From NCBI GenBank assembly GCA_043421945.1, contig JBHOGO010000076.1, forward strand, positions 1-23,544: a DNA stretch of 23,544 nucleotides. Reading direction: 5' to 3'. Shown here piece after piece: positions 21,823-23,544 of this stretch (the stretch's first letter is position 1; each line of letters starts with the position of its first letter). The translations under genes and the position numbers were made by a program. The notes beneath the pieces were generated by a model. That model was not told the DNA's origin. It was given only the letters and a program-made list of their open reading frames with translations, and ran no database searches. The stretch is from Thaumasiovibrio sp043421945 (GTDB taxonomy: Bacteria; Pseudomonadota; Gammaproteobacteria; Enterobacterales; Vibrionaceae).

Positions 21823-23418
21823 ATGCAAACATCTTCATCGAACTCCGCAAATAAACAGAGTAAAAATCTCTTTACTCGCTTCCTCGACAGTGTCGAGTGG
21901 CTTGGTAACCTACTTCCTCACCCAATCACTCTTTTTGCTATCTTTTGTGTCGCGATTATCGTCGCGTCGGGTGTAGCTGGTTACTTTGATCTTGCTGTTG
22001 TTGACCCTCGCCCAGAAGGCGCAAGCGGTCGCGCTGCAGACGGCATGATTCATGTTGTCAGCTTAATGAGCGCAGAGGGCTTACAGCGTATCGTTCAAAG
22101 CGTTGTTACCAACTTCACTGGATTTGCTCCACTAGGTACGGTACTTGTTGCCATGCTTGGTGTTGCTGTTGCTGAATACTCAGGCCTACTTTCGGCTGGT
22201 ATGCGTAAAATGGTTATGGGTGCATCACCGCGCTTAGTTACCTTTACGATTGTATTCGCAGGTATTATCTCTAACACCGCATCTGAGCTAGGTTATGTGG
22301 TACTTATCCCACTAGCAGCGATGATTTTCCACTCACTAGGTCGCCACCCATTAGCTGGTCTAGCAGCGGCATTCGCCGGTGTTTCTGGTGGTTACTCAGC
22401 AAACCTACTGCTTGGTACTGTTGACCCACTTCTTTCTGGTATTACAGAAACCGCAGCGCAAATGCTGGATCCTGAATACCTAGTTGGCCCAGAGGTTAAC
22501 TGGTACTTCATGGCTTTCTCTACGTTCTTCGTATCAATTGCCGGTACATTTGTTACTGAGAAAATCGTTGAGCCAAAACTAGGGCAATACAACCCAGAAG
22601 AAGCATCTGAAGATTTAAGCCAAGATAAAGCAACGGCAGTAACGCCACTAGAAACTCGTGGTCTAAAAATGGCAGGGGTTGCTGCACTTGCTGTGGCAGC
22701 GGTTCTAGCATTAACAATCGTTCCTGAGTGGGGCATCTTGCGTCACCCTGAAACGGGTGCAGTGGCTGGTTCTCCATTCCTTCGCGGTATCGTTTCTTTC
22801 ATCTTTGTATTCTTCGCCGTTCCAGGTTATGTCTACGGCCGCGTTGTTGGCACGATGAAAACTGACCGTGATGTTATCGATGCAATGTCTAAATCGATGA
22901 GCTCTATGGGCATGTACATCGTATTAGTCTTCTTCGCTGCACAATTCGTTGCATTCTTTGGTTGGACTAACTTTGGTCAAATCATCGCTGTTGGCGGTGC
23001 AACCTTCCTAGATGCTATGGGTATTACAGGTCCTGCACTGTTCTTCGGCTTCATCATCATGTGTGGCATCATCAACCTATCACTAGGTTCTGCATCTGCA
23101 CAGTGGGCTATCACTGCACCGGTATTCGTACCAATGCTAATGCTCGTTGGTTATGCGCCAGAGACGATTCAAGCGGCTTACCGTATTGGTGACTCAGTAA
23201 CAAACCTAATCACGCCAATGATGAGCTACTTTGGTCTCATCATGGCAGTCGGTACACGTTATGTGCGTCGCCTAGGTATCGGTACACTGATTGCGACAAT
23301 GCTGCCATACACTCTCTGCTTCCTTGTTGGTTGGAGCATCCTATTCTACGTATGGGTATTCGTATTCAACATCCCAGTAGGTCCTGGTGCTGCTACGTAC
23401 TATAACTTTGGTCAGTAA
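21823..23418 (+). CDS. AbgT family transporter
   Basis: The protein has 531 residues from the ATG at 21823, chosen because GGAG stands six bases before it; an ATG four codons upstream (21811) has a poorer site. It has many membrane helices and both AbgT hallmark regions: SNTASELGYVVLIPLAAMIF followed by GVSGGYSANLLLGTVDPLLSGIT in the first half, and GSASAQWAITAPVFVPMLMLVGYAPE in the second. The family includes E. coli AbgT, which imports p-aminobenzoyl-glutamate, and MtrF and YdaH, reported to export antimetabolites such as sulfonamides. Direction and substrate cannot be told from sequence. No abgAB peptidase genes are beside it. Strong use of frequent codons suggests good expression. Confidence 0.92.
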   Translation: MQTSSSNSANKQSKNLFTRFLDSVEWLGNLLPHPITLFAIFCVAIIVASGVAGYFDLAVVDPRPEGASGRAADGMIHVVSLMSAEGLQRIVQSVVTNFTGFAPLGTVLVAMLGVAVAEYSGLLSAGMRKMVMGASPRLVTFTIVFAGIISNTASELGYVVLIPLAAMIFHSLGRHPLAGLAAAFAGVSGGYSANLLLGTVDPLLSGITETAAQMLDPEYLVGPEVNWYFMAFSTFFVSIAGTFVTEKIVEPKLGQYNPEEASEDLSQDKATAVTPLETRGLKMAGVAALAVAAVLALTIVPEWGILRHPETGAVAGSPFLRGIVSFIFVFFAVPGYVYGRVVGTMKTDRDVIDAMSKSMSSMGMYIVLVFFAAQFVAFFGWTNFGQIIAVGGATFLDAMGITGPALFFGFIIMCGIINLSLGSASAQWAITAPVFVPMLMLVGYAPETIQAAYRIGDSVTNLITPMMSYFGLIMAVGTRYVRRLGIGTLIATMLPYTLCFLVGWSILFYVWVFVFNIPVGPGAATYYNFGQ

Positions 23419-23444
23419 TTACGACTAAATTATCAACGATGAGT

Positions 23445-23475
23445 AAAAAAGGCCGAGCATATTGCTCTAATGCCG
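23445..23475 (-). terminator. Possible terminator for a minus-strand gene beyond the window
   Basis: On the minus strand a stem of GAGCA/TGCTC (23455-23459 with 23463-23467), possibly extended by GGC/GCC, is followed by TTTTTT (complement of 23445-23450). A gene reading toward it must lie past the right edge. Confidence 0.4.
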
Positions 23476-23517
23476 TTCGGATAAGCATTAACGCTTATAC
23501 CGAAGCGGATAACGGCA
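23471..23517. repeat. Imperfect long palindrome downstream of the AbgT-family gene
   Basis: Outer arms TGCCGTT (23471-23477) and AACGGCA (23511-23517) enclose an inner stem CGG-ATAAGC (23478-23486) and GCTTAT-A-CCG (23493-23502) with a 6-base loop. The right side has an unpaired eight-base insert. It looks like a repetitive extragenic element or the edge of a small mobile element, cut by the window end. It has no T-tract. Confidence 0.55.
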
Positions 23518-23544
23518 GGGCACATAAAGCACTGAGCGTGGAAA

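Overview
The window reads as housekeeping DNA from a gammaproteobacterium, most likely a member of the Vibrionaceae. Two blocks match the gene order known from Escherichia coli (sthA, fabR, yijD, trmA, btuB, murI; and ftsY-ftsE-ftsX-rpoH divergent from rsmD-yhhL, with yhhM and yhhN nearby). The proteins are close to, but clearly distinct from, the enterobacterial ones. The RRM protein beside murI, the adenosyltransferase-like gene beside btuB and the FliL-like gene beside ubiC are a combination I associate with vibrios. Base composition is even, coding density is high, and I see no insertion sequences, tRNA, rRNA or CRISPR.

Layout. 1-708: structured leader and a small membrane-anchored RRM protein. 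689-4213 (minus): murI, btuB under a cobalamin riboswitch, and a divergent cobalamin adenosyltransferase-like gene. 4379-5485: trmA (plus), facing yijD and fabR (minus). 6877-8280: sthA (plus), divergent from fabR. 8456-9838 (minus): ubiC-ubiA, the first two steps of ubiquinone synthesis, divergent from a FliL-like gene at 10007-10429. 10470-11753 (minus): glpE and glpG. 11754-12163: a 410-base gene-free stretch with DnaA-box-like 9-mers and a dense GATC cluster. 12164-16031 (minus): ftsY-ftsE-ftsX and rpoH. 16116-16981 (plus): rsmD and a DUF1145 gene. 17137-19708 (minus): marC/yhgN-like, yecH-like, DUF2007/zinc-ribbon, YhhN-like and a HEPN-like membrane protein. 19928-20257 (plus): yhhM-like DUF2500. 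20397-21407 (minus): acyltransferase-3 family. 21823-23418 (plus): AbgT-family transporter, followed by a palindromic element cut by the window end.

How the genes work together. The B12 group joins outer-membrane uptake (BtuB), sensing of the product (riboswitch) and a possible cofactor-adenylating enzyme. FtsY with FtsE/FtsX links membrane-protein targeting to septal cell-wall hydrolysis control, next to the heat-shock sigma factor. UbiC makes 4-hydroxybenzoate and UbiA prenylates it. FabR controls unsaturated fatty-acid synthesis beside the soluble transhydrogenase.

No large novel operon is present. The items most worth a second look are the DnaA-box/GATC cluster downstream of rpoH, the membrane-anchored protein with a HEPN R-x4-H motif, the three-hairpin leader of the RRM gene, the divergent adenosyltransferase, the inverted repeat around a promoter between ubiC and the FliL-like gene, and a perfect ten-unit hexanucleotide repeat inside ftsY. 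All assignments come from reading the sequence and family knowledge; no database search was run.
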